The notes: a model not told the origin generated them from the letters alone. DNA of 64,000 nt from Muraenolepis orangiensis (GCA_027704905.1 CM051005.1:32404358-32468357); one strand, 5' to 3'; counted from the stretch's first letter, positions 9,527-22,210 are shown. Translations and numbers: made by a program.

Positions 9527-11208
9527 TAAGGGGCCAATCTGTCCTGGTGGAGTGCCACCTTCCGCCCTCGGACCGGCAGCTCTACCCGGTAGACTACCTC
9601 CCCCAACCTCTCCAGGACGGGGCACGGCCCCATCCAGGGGCTGTCCTGCTCCTTTTTCCGCTGTGGGTTGTAAACCCACACCAGCTCCCCTCAAAGTGAC
9701 GCCCTTTTGCCCGCACGTCATAGTTTATTTTCTTCCTCACTCCGGCCCGGAGCTGCTGGTCATGGGCAAACGCGTGGGCCGACTCCAGGCGTTCCTGGTC
9801 TGCTGGCATACTCCGGGCCGGGGGCCGGAGGCAGAGTGTCAGGGGTTAGATGGTTGTCCCAATCTCTCTGGTGTGATGACGTGAGGATGCCCAGCTGCTG
9901 CCCCAGGGTGTGGTTGAATCTCTCCACCAACCTCTGCGGTCGCAAGGGGGGGTACGGGTTTTCTGGATCCCCAGGCGCTCGCACATAGTAGTAAACACCC
10001 GGGACTCGAAATTCCTTCCCTGGTCGCTGTGTAGGGTCTCTGGTACCCCGAAACGGCAGAACATGCCCTCCACCAGGGCATCCGCCACCGTGGTGGCCTC
10101 CTGGTCCGGCAGCGCGTATGCCTCTGGCCATTTGGTGAAGTAGTTCCCGATCGGAACGATGTAGAGGTCCCACCTCATCCACGGCCACCCTTTCCATGGG
10201 GGCTCCCACCACAAATAGTTGGAGTGGGGCGTGCGAGCGTCCCGGGGGGCCTTTGCAGGCAGTACAGGGGTCGCAGCGGCGGCAGAAGTCTTCTACGTCC
10301 CTCCTGCACTGCCCCCAGTAGAAGCCCTGGCGAAGGCGACCAAGGGTCTTGGTGACCTCGAAGTGACCCGAACCGGCTGCATGGCTCCGAGTACTCCCGC
10401 CCGCAAGCCCTTGGGGACCACCGTCTGCCACTTCTCCTCCCCGGATGCTGGCTCGGTCCAGGCCCTCTGTAGGACCCCTTGGCCCAGGCGCAGAGCGACA
10501 AACTTGGTGTTTGCCGACAGCTGGGCCACCGTCTCCCAATGACAATCTGTAGCCCCCTACAGAGCACCTCCCCATGAGGGGTGGCGTGCCCTGCCTCCTC
10601 CTCGTCCAGCAGCTCTCTCTCTCTCGCCTCCCTCCAGTCACAGTACCGGCAACCCTCGGGCGCCCGCCCTATGCTCCACGGTGAGGTTGAAGGCCTGGAG
10701 CTCCACCAGCCACCGGGCTACCTGACCCTCCGGTTCCTTAAAGGTCATGAGTCGTTCGCCAGCTGTCTCAGCGGCTCCCCCGCTTGCCGGAACCGGTTGT
10801 TGAGTTTGAATGAGCATGAAAAGGCTCCCAATCCGAGCTGCCCGTGTACTTCGGAGTCTCCAGCGGCGCCCCGGTAGCGGGGCGGTGACGGCCTCCGTGC
10901 CTCGCCCGCTCCCGAGGCTCGACCGGCGGGTCCCTTCTGGGGGAACAAGGAACGTCGTGAGCCGCCGCTGGAGGGGTCCTGACTCCGTCCTTGGCCCCCT
11001 CTCCTGTCGCTCTTCTGAGGCGACGACTTGCCTCTCGCGGCGCTCTCTCCGTCTCCTCGTCTACGTCCGCCGACCAGCCGCACGCGCCGTACTGCTCGCC
11101 GTCGCTCTCCTCGCTCTTCACTCTCCCCTCTCTGGGGTACTCCAAACTCCTCTTCTGTTCCATTACTCCAGGATCGTAGCGTATGTCCTTAGTCCCTTCT
11201 GACACCAA

Positions 11209-11393
11209 TGTAACGATATGAGCCGAAGGACACGGAGTATAGTGAACACAATGTTTATTGCCCTTAGCCGTCAGCTAACAAGCTAGTTTCCACACACACT
11301 TCACACAAAACCCGGAACAACAACCCCTAAACTCCCGTCCAACCGGAACCACTCCCCTCGCCCCCCCCCCCTCCCCTTCCCCAGGCCGTTACA
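11209..11393 (-). repeat. Gypsy 5' LTR
   Basis: Begins TGTAACGATATGAGCC and ends GGCCGTTACA in + orientation. It matches the LTR at 7275-7654 apart from that copy's internal array and a short stretch (GAACACAATGTTTATT) missing there. Confidence 0.75.
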
Positions 11394-11459
11394 ATATATA
11401 ACCTATTATAATAATGTATCATCTATAATGATACATTTCCATGCACAGTGATAAATAAT

Positions 11460-13325
11460 ACATTTAATACATTTTACATTTGCTTTTATCCAAAGCGACT
11501 TACAAGAAGTAATTAGAAAGTTCCCAGCATTCCCAATTGCAGGCCAATAGAGAAAATCTTCCCAACCACTAGGATGCCTGCGTAATGTCCTAAAGTGCAT
11601 CAACAACATGAACGTACAATATGTTAAAAAACAAAGTGCTTATAAGCACAAAAAGTACAAAGAGCATAAAAAGCAGAGCACAAGGATTTCCAAGTCATAA
11701 AAGCACAAGGATTTAGTGCCAATATGAATCCACAGTGCATCAAAGGGGAGGGCTGGTGAAGCAGAGTCCAGGTGGACTCTCAGCAGGTGTGTTTGGAGTC
11801 TCTTGCGGAACGTGGCGTTGATGTGATGGAGGTACCAGTCGTCCCGCTGAGATTGTTGAGCGTAGTGTTTGGGCTGGAGCGAGGGGCCTTGTAGGCCGGG
11901 GCCTTGTAGGCCAGTACCTTGTAGGCCAGTACCTTGTAGCCAGTACCTTGTAGGCCAGTACCTTGTAGCCAGTACCTTGTAGCCAGTACCTTGTAGCCAG
12001 TACCTTGTAGGCCAGTACCTTGTAGGCCAGTACCTTGTAGGCCAGTACCTTGTAGGCCAGTACCTTGTAGCCAGTACCTTGTAGCCAGTACCTTGTAGGC
12101 CAGTACCTTGTAGGCCAGTACCTTGTAGGCCAGTACCTTGTAGGCCAGTACCTTGTAGGCCAGTACCTTGTAGGCCAGTACCTTGTGGCCAGTACCTTGT
12201 AGGCCAGTACCTTGTAGGCCAGTACCTTGTAGCCAGTACCTTGTAGGCCAGTACCTTGTAGGCCAGTACCTTGTAGGCCAGTACCTTGTAGGCCAGTACC
12301 TTGTAGCCAGTACCTTGTAGGCCAGTACCTTGTAGGCCAGTACCTTGTAGCCAGTACCTTGTAGGCCAGTACCTTGTAGCCAGTACCTTGTAGCCAGTAC
12401 CTTGTAGGCCAGTACCTTGTAGCCAGTACCTTGTAGGCCAGTACCTTGTAGGCCAGTACCTTGTAGGCCAGTACCTTGTAGGCCAGTACCTTGTAGCCAG
12501 TACCTTGTAGCCAGTACCTTGTAGCCAGTACCTTGTAGCCAGTACCTTGTAGGCCAGTACCTTGTAGGCCAGTACCTTGTAGGCCAGTACCTTGTAGCCA
12601 GTACCTTGTAGGCCAGTACCTTGTAGGCCAGTACCTTGTAGCCAGTACCTTGTAGGCCAGTACCTTGTAGCCAGTACCTTGTAGCCAGTACCTTGTAGGC
12701 CAGTACCTTGTAGGCCAGTACCTTGTAGGCCAGTACCTTGTAGCCAGTACCTTGTAGGCCAGTACCTTGTAGCCAGTACCTTGTAGCCAGTACCTTGTAG
12801 GCCAGTACCTTGTAGGCCAGTACCTTGTAGCCAGTACCTTGTAGCCAGTACCTTGTAGGCCAGTACCTTGTAGGCCAGTACCTTGTAGCCAGTACCTTGT
12901 AGGCCAGTACCTTGTAGGCCAGTACCTTGTAGGCCAGTACCTTGTAGGCCAGTACCTTGTAGCCAGTACCTTGTAGGCCAGTACCTTGTAGGCCAGTACC
13001 TTGTAGGCCAGTACCTTGTAGCCAGTACCTTGTAGGCCAGTACCTTGTAGGCCAGTACCTTGTAGGCCAGTACCTTGTAGCCAGTACCTTGTAGGCCAGT
13101 ACCTTGTAGGCCAGTACCTTGTAGGCCAGTACCTTGTAGGCCAGTACCTTGTAGCCAGTACCTTGTAGGCCAGTACCAGTGTCTTGAATTGAATGCAGGC
13201 GATTACTGAAAGCCAATGGAGGTCCTGGAAGAGAGGGGATCCATGAGAAGGTAAGTTAAGCACCAGGCGCGCTGCTGCCTTCTGTAAGCGTAAGGGTTTG
13301 ATTTGCTTGCGGAGGCAAGGAGCAA
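11460..13325 (-). mobile_element. L2-clade LINE 3' end, expanded by an internal minisatellite
   Basis: The - strand gives the end of an L2-type ORF2. It starts with LRLQKAAARLVLNLPSHGSP and LFQDLHWLSVIACIQFKTLV, closely following residues about 842-883 of the L2 protein at 47609-50542. A long tandem array replaces the middle. The protein end resumes with TLRSTISAGRLV and a stop near 11740. The 3' untranslated tail at 11475-11510 carries the TGTAAGTCGCTTTGGATAAA word typical of fish L2 tails. The 534- and 478-codon open frames here are artefacts of the array. Confidence 0.8.
11886..13180. repeat. 14/15-bp minisatellite (about 88 units)
   Basis: Units read TACCTTGTAGGCCAG (15 bp) or TACCTTGTAGCCAG (14 bp), mixed irregularly along about 1.3 kb. 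On the - strand the unit contains no stop codon in any frame (YKVLA, TRYWP, LQGTG), so the frame shifts at every 14-bp unit without termination. The founder is visible: it copies the LAYKV codons of the LINE ORF2 in which the array sits. Confidence 0.95.
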
Positions 13326-13329
13326 ATAT

Positions 13330-13960
13330 AGCAAATACAAACAAACCATTTTAAACTGTATTGTTTAATTTAGTTATTTAACAATAAAATGTAATAAATA
13401 CTTTTTGAAAATAAGTATTAAAAATAACTAACAAATCCATCAAACATAACAGCCTGTCTTAGTTTTGAAGCCACTCACCACGTCAAGGTACCGGCTTCAA
13501 GTGGGAACACAAAACAAAACACAACTTACAGTACATACATACACAAGACAAGAAAATACATATATATACATATAAAGAACTTATATATACAAGGAACTAC
13601 ATTTTTCGAACTAGTTCCCAGCCCGCCGAACATCAGGTGCCCTGCACTAGTGCCCTGCACTAGGAACTTAATTGAACCAATATGTAAACGACAGTAGAAA
13701 CATAACATAACAATATGCTGAAAAAACTAAGAACACATCAGCCTTCAAATTATTAATAAAGAACCACAAGACAAAGAAAGTGTAAACATGTCAAACTGAA
13801 TGTTTTTTTGTAAGTAGTTTTCCATTAAACACAAATAACACATTTCAAGTAGAGAATACACAACACTATACATGCAATGGTTGCAATCTATGGGAATTAT
13901 AAACTGAACTATTAACTATATACACTATACACTTCAAGCGCGGTTGTTCAAAATTGCATT
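13330..13960. other. AT-rich stretch without recognisable features
   Basis: No gene, repeat array or element end that I can support. Confidence 0.5.
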
Positions 13961-14219
13961 GATGGCTGATGTTAAGCCATGTCCCTGGGGGAGCTTCCCA
14001 GACAAAGCAACGCTCTGACTCCATGCAAACAGCAACTATGCCAGGTGAGGGTTTTTACAATCCTCCTCGAGTCTTCAGGAGAACAAAGGGATGCACAGTA
14101 GAATCAGAAGTCAGCGCTTCAGAACAAGACATGCAGTTGTGCTTTAGTTTGATCTTTAACAACAAAGCCAGCAATGTAATTGATAGCAGCTTCCTTGTAC
14201 TCAGAAACAGCATCCACAT

Positions 14220-15940
14220 TTAGGCATAGGTGGTAATCATGCTCTGGCTCTGCAGGCTCAACAGGTTGCAAGTCTTATCTGCGCGAGGTGCTGCAGCAGG
14301 TGTCAACTCCAAGATGGTGGTGTTGTCACGGAGGATGCAATTCTTCACTTGCAACTTCACAAGAAGCCGCTTGTATGCAGCTGTGAACTGTCTTGCAGTA
14401 GGGTTGTTGTTAAATCCACCATGTGCTGAAAGAGGAAAAGAACAGCTCAAGGTGATCTTGACTCAGCTTGACTCAGGTAGTGAGGAGGTAACGGCTTTGG
14501 GCACTTGGCTTACACACAGTTTCCTGGAAAACTTTCCAAACACTAATGCAACTGGCAATGAAACCAACAACACAAGTTTTTAGTTTTCCAGTCTTTCTGA
14601 TCTTTCAGTTCCAGGAGACTTTTGTGCATTTAGCAGGATTTGTTCAGCCCGATCTTTGTTGTCCTCATGGGTGCTTTGTATCCTTTCTCTAGGGGATTCC
14701 TGCTGTTGAGGACATCGAAGGCAGCATCAATAGTTCTCAGGAACTCGACCATCTCTTCACATCCTCGGAACTGTGGCAGATGAAGCAGGGTGTTGCAATA
14801 CTCTAGAGCATCTGCCACACTGCTGCTGAAAACCTGGGTTGCAAGCTTCACCTTCATCTTCTGTTTTCCCACCCTATATGGGCCACTTTTCAAGCCAGTC
14901 CCTGGGTCTCCTGAGGTTTGTTCAGCTCCTGTAGATTATGCCAACTGATTGTTCCTGTTGGAGTTTGCAGAGTATTTCCATCAGCCAAAGTATTTCTAAT
15001 AAGTTTTAGCATGTGGCAAACATCAAGTACTGCGTGGACCATTTTTGATGGATCTGCCGGATGTGGAAACGAGGGTTTCATGTCATGAACATTCAAGTTG
15101 GCGCCGAGGGCTCTCAACAAGTGACATGATGGACCATCACAGGTCAATGACATTACATGTGCTCCGATGTCACTGAGTCGAAGAAGGCACTCCTTGATGA
15201 TATTTGCGCGCTCTCCCTCTGTTTATCCACTTTAAGTCTTTTGCGGCAGGTGATCAATTGTGTTCCTACTAATGTAATTTGCGCTTACGCCTATTGGGAG
15301 ATACTCTGAAATAACTGTGGTCCTCAATACAATGTTCATGTGTCACATCAATGTGATTAAGGACTACATTTGACACCAAATGTGTGTCATCATGCACCTC
15401 CTCCATCACAATGCAATCTTGCTGTGTTGTAGTCACTTCCATCTCTGACACATTGTAGTATGAGTGAACCAAGGAAACAGTGTCACTTACCTCTGTGGGC
15501 ATACTTACCTGTGTCTCGGCTGTTGTGTTGACACTTGGGACGGCAAACATGGTTGGGACAGCAGTTGAACGTAGTCGTCTTGTCAGGGTGTAGTGTTGGT
15601 AAGACCCAGAACGCAGACCAAAGACACAGTGAAGCACTAACGTGAGGCTTTATTAAAGTAAACACAATAGTAGAACGGTCGGGGACAGGCCAGGGGTCTG
15701 GATACCGGGAGGTCGATCAGCGGAGTACCGGCAGGTAGTAGACAGGTGAGTAGATTACCAGAAGCCTGCTACGGTGTCATCGAAGGAGTACAATGTACGA
15801 TCTAGCAAAGAAGTAAAGGGACGCCAGGTGTGTGGGTTGCTTATGTGAAAACACTCCTCTGTGAAATGTAGAGAACATATGCGGGAATGGAGGGATGGCT
15901 TCCTATTCTTTCGATGAACCTTTCTGGCCCACTCAGACAT
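14220..15940 (-). pseudogene. P-element/THAP9-like transposase remnant
   Basis: The - strand order matches a P-element-type transposase. The second half of a THAP zinc finger lies at 15940-15757 (RKNRKPSLHSRICSLHFTEE). After an inserted repeat, the THAP-terminal AVPTMF-type motif appears (about 15565-15545, RRLRSTAVPTMFA). Part of the catalytic domain lies at about 15215-14890 (SLTCDGPSCHLLRALGANL, then FPHPADPS and LDVCHMLKLIRNTLAD). Then come FSSSVADALEYCNTLLHLPQ and DVLNSRNPLEKGYKAP at 14893-14630. The end domain (GGFNNNPTARQFTAAYKRLL) lies at about 14450-14370. The first THAP half and the N-terminal part of the catalytic domain are missing, and the frame is broken several times. Dead copy. 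The family assignment rests on the motif order. Confidence 0.8.
15590..15757 (-). repeat. Interspersed repeat inserted in the THAP domain
   Basis: Reverse complement of the sequence family seen at 8885-9135. It separates the THAP cysteine/histidine half from its AVPTMF motif, so it was inserted after the transposase. Ends are approximate and no target duplication was identified. Confidence 0.55.
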
Positions 15941-15944
15941 CCCG

Positions 15945-17030
15945 GCCTTATCACGGTGTGGAAAACTGTCAAATATTGGTGTAAAAGGTTGAGTGGTATG
16001 GACATTTCAATTGCATTCTTTAATTTAGGATTCCAATGTAGCATTAAGCACAAATACACTGCTAATACCTTAATTGTCTATTATACACATGAATGTGATC
16101 ATGCATTAGCATTATTATATTTTAGCTAGTTCATTATTCAGCTTGCTAGCATTAGCCTACCTAAAAAAGAATACTAATACATTCGTTCAGGATTTAGGTG
16201 GAGAAAGTGTCAGGCATCCTTGCATTACATTTCACTGCCCTGGCGTATTTTAAAAGATGGAGTTAATTTTACAGATTTGGGGAATGATATGTTTTTAAGT
16301 GCCATAAAACAATCCCTTGAGGCTACAATCCAAAGGGCAAGGGCCGAAGCACAATGAAAGCAGTTTGGAGGAACATTCTCATTTGTCCATTGGTTATTTC
16401 AGTTGTACCAAGTCTGTTAGTAATCGATGTCCATTTCTCCCATTCGTCTTCAAATGGTGATTCTTGTAGTCTCAGTGGACGTGTGCTTTTTCCCCATTCT
16501 ATAAATGATATGATATATTTCCATTCTTTGTGAGTAGGAGGTTCCACCTTGTACCGTGTTCTAGTGATAGCCTGGGGGATAAAGCTCTTAAGTTCTCCCC
16601 ATACTAGATGGTAGCCAAATAGGCCTGCTTAGTTCTATGTTCAAACAGTGACTAAAACACATTCATTATATCAACATTAAAGGGATGATCGACACAGGGG
16701 TTGAAAGTAATGTAATTCATTTACTCCCATTTGATATTACTTCAGACTTCGAGTCTGAAGTCTAAATAGTCTTCCAATAACTAATGAGGGAAATATGTAT
16801 TAATCTACATGAATATGATTGGAATGATACATTAAAGATGTTTCACATCATTGATAATATAACAAGCTTTTAAAATACGACACATATTCAAAGATCAAAC
16901 CGACATATATCCGTTTTAAGTGTAACGTTGAGTCATATTAAGCTTTATTATCAATGTTAACTTACCTCTGTTGCATTGACATGACCAATAGCGGTTCATC
17001 ATAATGAATGTTATTTATAATGACCGTTCA
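15945..17030. other. Mostly unassigned, AT-rich; possible LINE scrap
   Basis: Nothing firm. The - strand at 16323-16600 reads HKEWKYIISFIEWGK and EDEWEKWTSITNRLG, which resembles the tail of an L1-type ORF2, but it is short and broken upstream. Confidence 0.3.
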
Positions 17031-17031
17031 T

Positions 17032-17658
17032 TTAATACATCCATGTCCAAGACTCTCCTGATTAAACCTTAATACATCCATGTCCAAGACTCACCTGATT
17101 AAACCTTAATACATCCATGTCCAAGACTCACCTGATTAAACCTTAATACATCCATGTCCAAGACTCACCTGATTAAACCTTAATACATCCATGTCCAAGA
17201 CTCACCTGATTAAACCTTAATACATCCATGTCCAAGACTCACCTGATTAAACCTTAATACATCCATGTCCAAGACTCTCCTGATTAAACCTTAATACATC
17301 CATGTCCAAGACTCACCTGATTAAACCTTAATACATCCATGTCCAAGACTCACCTGATTAAACCTTAATACATCCATGTCCAAGACTCACCTGATTAAAC
17401 CTTAATACATCCATGTCCAAGACTCACCTGATTAAACCTTAATACATCCATGTCCAAGACTCACCTGATTAAACCTTAATACATCCATGTCCAAGACTCA
17501 CCTGATTAAACCTTAATACATCCATGTCCAAGACTCACCTGATTAAACCTTAATACATCCATGTCCAAGACTCTCCTGATTAAACCTTAATACATCCATG
17601 TCCAAGACTCACCTGATTAAACCTTAATACATCCATGTCCAAGACTCACCTGATTAAA
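17032..17658. repeat. 37-bp minisatellite (about 17 units)
   Basis: Unit TTAATACATCCATGTCCAAG + ACTCACCTGATTAAACC. The units are almost identical. A CTCTCC variant marks units near 17055, 17275 and 17572. Confidence 0.96.
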
Positions 17659-17659
17659 C

Positions 17660-18760
17660 AGCTACCATCCAGCAAGCTGGTGAACGTCAGTGCTGCTACG
17701 TGAACGCGGACTGCTGCCGTTCACGTGAACGAGCTGCCGAGAGGCATTGTGGGAGGGGCGTGGCTAAAATAATCAGTATATAAGGAAAATCAACGACCGG
17801 AAACCGCCGACAGAACATCCATGAGACACTTTTGGGCTTCATGCGCCACTGAGCAGCTTCCATAGGAAGGAATGGGGCCTCCAACACTGGATCCAGTTAT
17901 TTTAATCCATCCATGTTCTCAGCCCAACAGGTGTTCAAATGTTGTAGTGTTTGACTTTGAGATTGAAACGGCTGACTTATCTTCTGGGAGATCTGGTGAC
18001 GTCCGTCCATCATTCACTTGTTACTTTAATCACTGACCGAGTGACTTAAGCAAAGGTTGGATGTTCAGCATATAGCCAGCCAACAGAAGGGAGGTCAACG
18101 CTGATTGGATTGCTGCTATGCTGTAGGCAGCGGGCCAGCAGCGAGTCCACACAAGAGCCCCCCCTGTGGCCAACCTTGGAACTGTCCACAGTTGGGCGAC
18201 ATGTCCAACATGTTTATAAGTGTAGTCTACGTTCATTCTTTTTTCAAGTCTTTCTTTATTCAGTGATGTTGTTTTTTTTGGTTTCTTTTACTCTTGTGTT
18301 TTATGTGTTGTTATGTAGAGTGATTATTTGTGTATTTAGAAAAGCACCATATCAATGAAATATTTAATGATCATTATTTAATAAAAGAAAAGTCTGGACG
18401 TTTACAAATACGTTAAAGATTTTCAAGGCCTACAAAACATGATTTTCCATAATCCACTCTCTACGTATTGGCGTGTTTTGACCACAAGATGGCGATAACA
18501 CGTTACCCACCGCCGCAAACTCCCGACGGTTTTACACTCAAGACACACAACCACCAGTGACGTCATCTACCGAGGGACCAGAGGATGTGCGAAGGACAAA
18601 ATGTCTTGGAATGCATTACATCATTCTCCACTAATATGATAATATATCTCCGGCCTTAATGCTGTGCCAAGTGTGAGATGGGCCATAATCCATGACTGGA
18701 GGGGGGTGAAGGTGGTCGGAGTTGGGGGTGCAACACTGAAGGTTATTGCAGACATTATGC
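17660..18760. other. Unassigned spacer
   Basis: No supported gene. Short open frames on both strands have no recognisable content. A TATATAA-like word lies at 17776. Confidence 0.4.
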
Positions 18761-18762
18761 CT

Positions 18763-19249
<487 letters not shown>

Positions 19250-19432
19250 CTGTAGAGGCTTGTGTTTAGCGGTGTTGGCACACACTCCATTTATCCGATT
19301 CCCCTCATTGTTCTAACCTGCAACAAACTACACAGAGAGGGTTGGTTACCTTTCACACTTTAACAAGTAACCTCCATTCAAGAATAGAGGAATGCTATTC
19401 ATCCCCATGGCAACTCTTTGAACTACTAAACC

Positions 19433-20990
19433 AACAGGGAGAGAACCCACAAACTCACTACTAAACAAAGAGGGAAAGAACACAAACTCACTACTAAACA
19501 AAGAGGGAAAGAACACAAACTCACTACTAAACAAAGAGGGAAAGAACACAAACTCACTACTAAACAAAGAGGGAAAGAACACACAAACTCACTACTAAAC
19601 AAAGAGGGAAAGAACACAAACTCACTACTAAACCAACAGAGAGAGAACACACAAACTCACTACTAAACCAACATGGAGAGAACACACAAACTCACTACTA
19701 AACCAACAGAGAGAGAACACACAAACTCACTACTAAACCAACAGAGAGAGAACACACAAACTCACTACTAAACCAACAGAGAGAGAACACACAAACTCAC
19801 TACTAAACCAACAGAGAGAGAACACACAAACTCACTACTAAACCAACAGAGAGAGAACACACAAACTCACTACTAAACCAACAGAGAGAGAACACACAAA
19901 CTCACTACTAAACCAACAGAGAGAGAACACACAAACTCACTACTAAACCAACAGGGAGAGAACACAGACACTCACTACTAAACCAACAGGGAGAGAACAC
20001 ACAAACTCACTACTAAACCAACAGGGAGAGAACACACAAACTCACTACTAAACCAACAGGGAGAGAACACACAAACTCACTACTAAACCAACAGGGAGAG
20101 AACACAGACACTCACTACTAAACCAACAGAGAGAGAACACACAAACTCACTACTAAACCAACAGAGAGAGAACACACAAACTCACTACTAAACCAACAGA
20201 GAGAGAACACACAAACTCACTACTAAACCAACAGAGAGAGAACACACAAACTCACTACTAAACCAACAGAGAGAGAACACACAAACTCACTACTAAACCA
20301 ACAGGGAGAGAACACAGACACTCACTACTAAACCAACAGGGAGAGAACACACAAACTCACTACTAAACCAACAGGGAGAGAACACACAAACTCACTACTA
20401 AACCAACAGGGAGAGAACACACAAACTCACTACTAAACCAACAGGGAGAGAACACAGACACTCACTACTAAACCAACAGGGAGAGAACACACAAACTCAC
20501 TACTAAACCAACAGGGAGAGAACACACAAACTCACTACTAAACCAACAGGGAGAGAACACACAAACTCACTACTAAACCAACAGGGAGAGAACACAGACA
20601 CTCACTACTAAACCAACAGGGAGAGAACACACAAACTCACTACGAAACCAACAGGGAGAGAACACACAAACTCACTACTAAACCAACAGGGAGAGAACAC
20701 ACAAACTCACTACTAAACCAACAGAGAGAGAACACACAAACTCACTACTAAACCAACAGAGAGAGAACACACAAACTCACTACTAAACCAACAGAGAGAG
20801 AACACACAAACTCACTACTAAACCAACAGGGAGAGAACACACAAACTCACTACTAAACCAACAGGGAGAGAACACACAAACTCACTACTAAACCAACAGA
20901 GAGAGAACACACAAACTCACTACTAAACCAACAGGGAGAGAACACACAAACTCACTACTAAACCAACAGAGAGAGAACACAGACACTACG
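19433..20990. repeat. 35-bp minisatellite with higher-order pattern (about 44 units)
   Basis: Unit AACCAACAGGGAGAGAACAC + ACAAACTCACTACTA, with GAGAG/GGGAG variants. The first units (19460-19620) are a diverged AAACAAAGAGGGAAAGAACA form. A private variant (AACACAGACACT) recurs at 19961, 20101, 20311, 20451 and 20591, at spacings of 140, 210, 140 and 140 bp. Blocks of four or six units have therefore been copied together. Confidence 0.95.
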
Positions 20991-20994
20991 TGGG

Positions 20995-21400
20995 TAGGGA
21001 CCACAAAACAAAATAATCTCAACTTTTGGATGTAGATTTAGCCAGCGGTACTCGAACTGTGCCATCCACAGCATGCGCTGTTCATTAACATGAGAGTTCA
21101 GTTAAATAACCCGACTCCTTCTCAATGGACTTATGAAAGATGTGACTTCTTTTATTTTCAGTATAGTTGTGGAAAAATAAGTACATACAATAAAATAACA
21201 GAAACCAAAACAAAGACACCATAATAAAGAAAACCATGAAGGTAAGATGATTTAAAAGTGACTTTCAATATCACACATATTTTTGTACATATTTTCTTCA
21301 AGAAGAACATTGAAAAGTAACTTTAAATACAGAAACCTCATACTGAGTGTATTCTGTTTGGACCATACAGACACACAGGATATAAAATAACTATATGGTG
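20995..21400. other. Unassigned spacer
   Basis: AT-rich, with no supported features. Confidence 0.4.
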
Positions 21401-21404
21401 ATAA

Positions 21405-21547
<143 letters not shown>

Positions 21548-21660
21548 TTAAACCCAGTTTCAAGTGCATACAGTGATATGGAATACTTCACACTGCAGAC
21601 TATCGTCAACATTGTTCTTTTGTCCAAAACGCCAATTCATGGATTTCCCTTCATCGGCCC

Positions 21661-22021
21661 TACTGTCTCTCTCCCACTCTCATCCTCGTTATAGGAACAG
21701 GAAGTGACTGTCTCTCTCCCACTCTCGTCCTCGTTATAGGAACAGGAAGTGGCTGTCTCTCTCCCACTCTCATCCTCGTTATAGGAACAGGAAGTGGCTG
21801 TCTCTCTCTCACTCTCATCCTCATTATAGGAACAGGAAGTGGATGTCTCTCTCCCACTCTCATCCTCGTTATAGGAACAGGAAGTGGCTGTCTCTCTCCC
21901 ACTCTCATCCTCTTTATAGGAACAGGAAGTGGCTGTCTCTCTCCCACTCTCATCCTCGTTATAGGAACAGGAAGTGGCTGTCTCTCTCCCACTCTCATCC
22001 TCTTTATAGGAACAGAAAGTG
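21661..22021. repeat. 45-bp minisatellite (8 units)
   Basis: Unit CTGTCTCTCTCCCACTCTCA + TCCTCGTTATAGGAACAGGAAGTGG. The unit length is a multiple of three, so frames stay open throughout on the - strand (ESGRETATSCSYNED and a second frame). I see no start region, splice signal or homologue that would make it coding. Confidence 0.93.
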
Positions 22022-22118
22022 GCAGTGATGAGGGGGGGGTTGACACACACTGGTGTGTTGTACACACACACACATTACATTTATGTATGCACACACAGAC
22101 ACAGACAGACAGATCGAT

Positions 22119-22120
<2 letters not shown>

Positions 22121-22210
<90 letters not shown>
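22121..22210. repeat. (CA)n microsatellite
   Basis: Pure CA run of about 90 bp. Confidence 0.97.

Larger units (their letters stand above)
7884..11205 (-). pseudogene. Gypsy gag-pol remnant (gag piece, RNase H end, integrase)
   Basis: Read on the - strand. A gag-like start (about 10865-10830) contains TPKYTGSSDWEPFHA. At about 10740 the frame changes to an RNase H/linker end with GQVARWLVELQAFNLTVEHR. The integrase zinc finger (CRRCDPCTACK, about 10290) and core follow, with YFTKWPEAYALPDQEA and HSDQGRNFESRVF, the latter carrying the second catalytic Asp. Then comes VERFNHTLGQQLG. The integrase C-terminus resumes at about 9800-9530 and, after the MITE, ends around 7940-7900 with RRPPERFGDF. 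Many frameshifts occur. Protease and reverse transcriptase are absent. Non-functional. Confidence 0.8.
7275..11393 (-). mobile_element. Degenerate Ty3/Gypsy LTR retrotransposon
   Basis: The element lies on the - strand, with its 5' LTR at 11209-11393 and its 3' LTR at 7275-7654. Both LTRs share GCCGAAGGACACGGAGTATA and a GGCCGTTACA end. Just inside the 5' LTR the - strand reads TTGGTGTCAGAAGGGACT, which fits a tRNA-Leu primer-binding site. A short ATAT occurs on both flanks (7271-7274 and 11394-11397) and fits a 4-bp target duplication. The coding part is collapsed: a gag remnant is followed directly by the end of RNase H and the integrase, so protease and reverse transcriptase are gone. A Harbinger-like MITE sits inside the pol 3' end. 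Confidence 0.8.

Noticed and set aside
11886..13180. CRISPR-like array
   Set aside because: Units are contiguous without spacers, in a eukaryotic LINE context. It is a minisatellite.
11740..13344. 534-codon and 478-codon open frames on the - strand
   Set aside because: They are the 14/15-bp minisatellite, which has no stop in any frame. Only the flanking LINE residues are real coding remnants.
16323..16600. L1-type ORF2 C-terminal fragment
   Set aside because: Resemblance is limited to a few residues and no RT motif is nearby. Kept only as a possibility in the spacer note.
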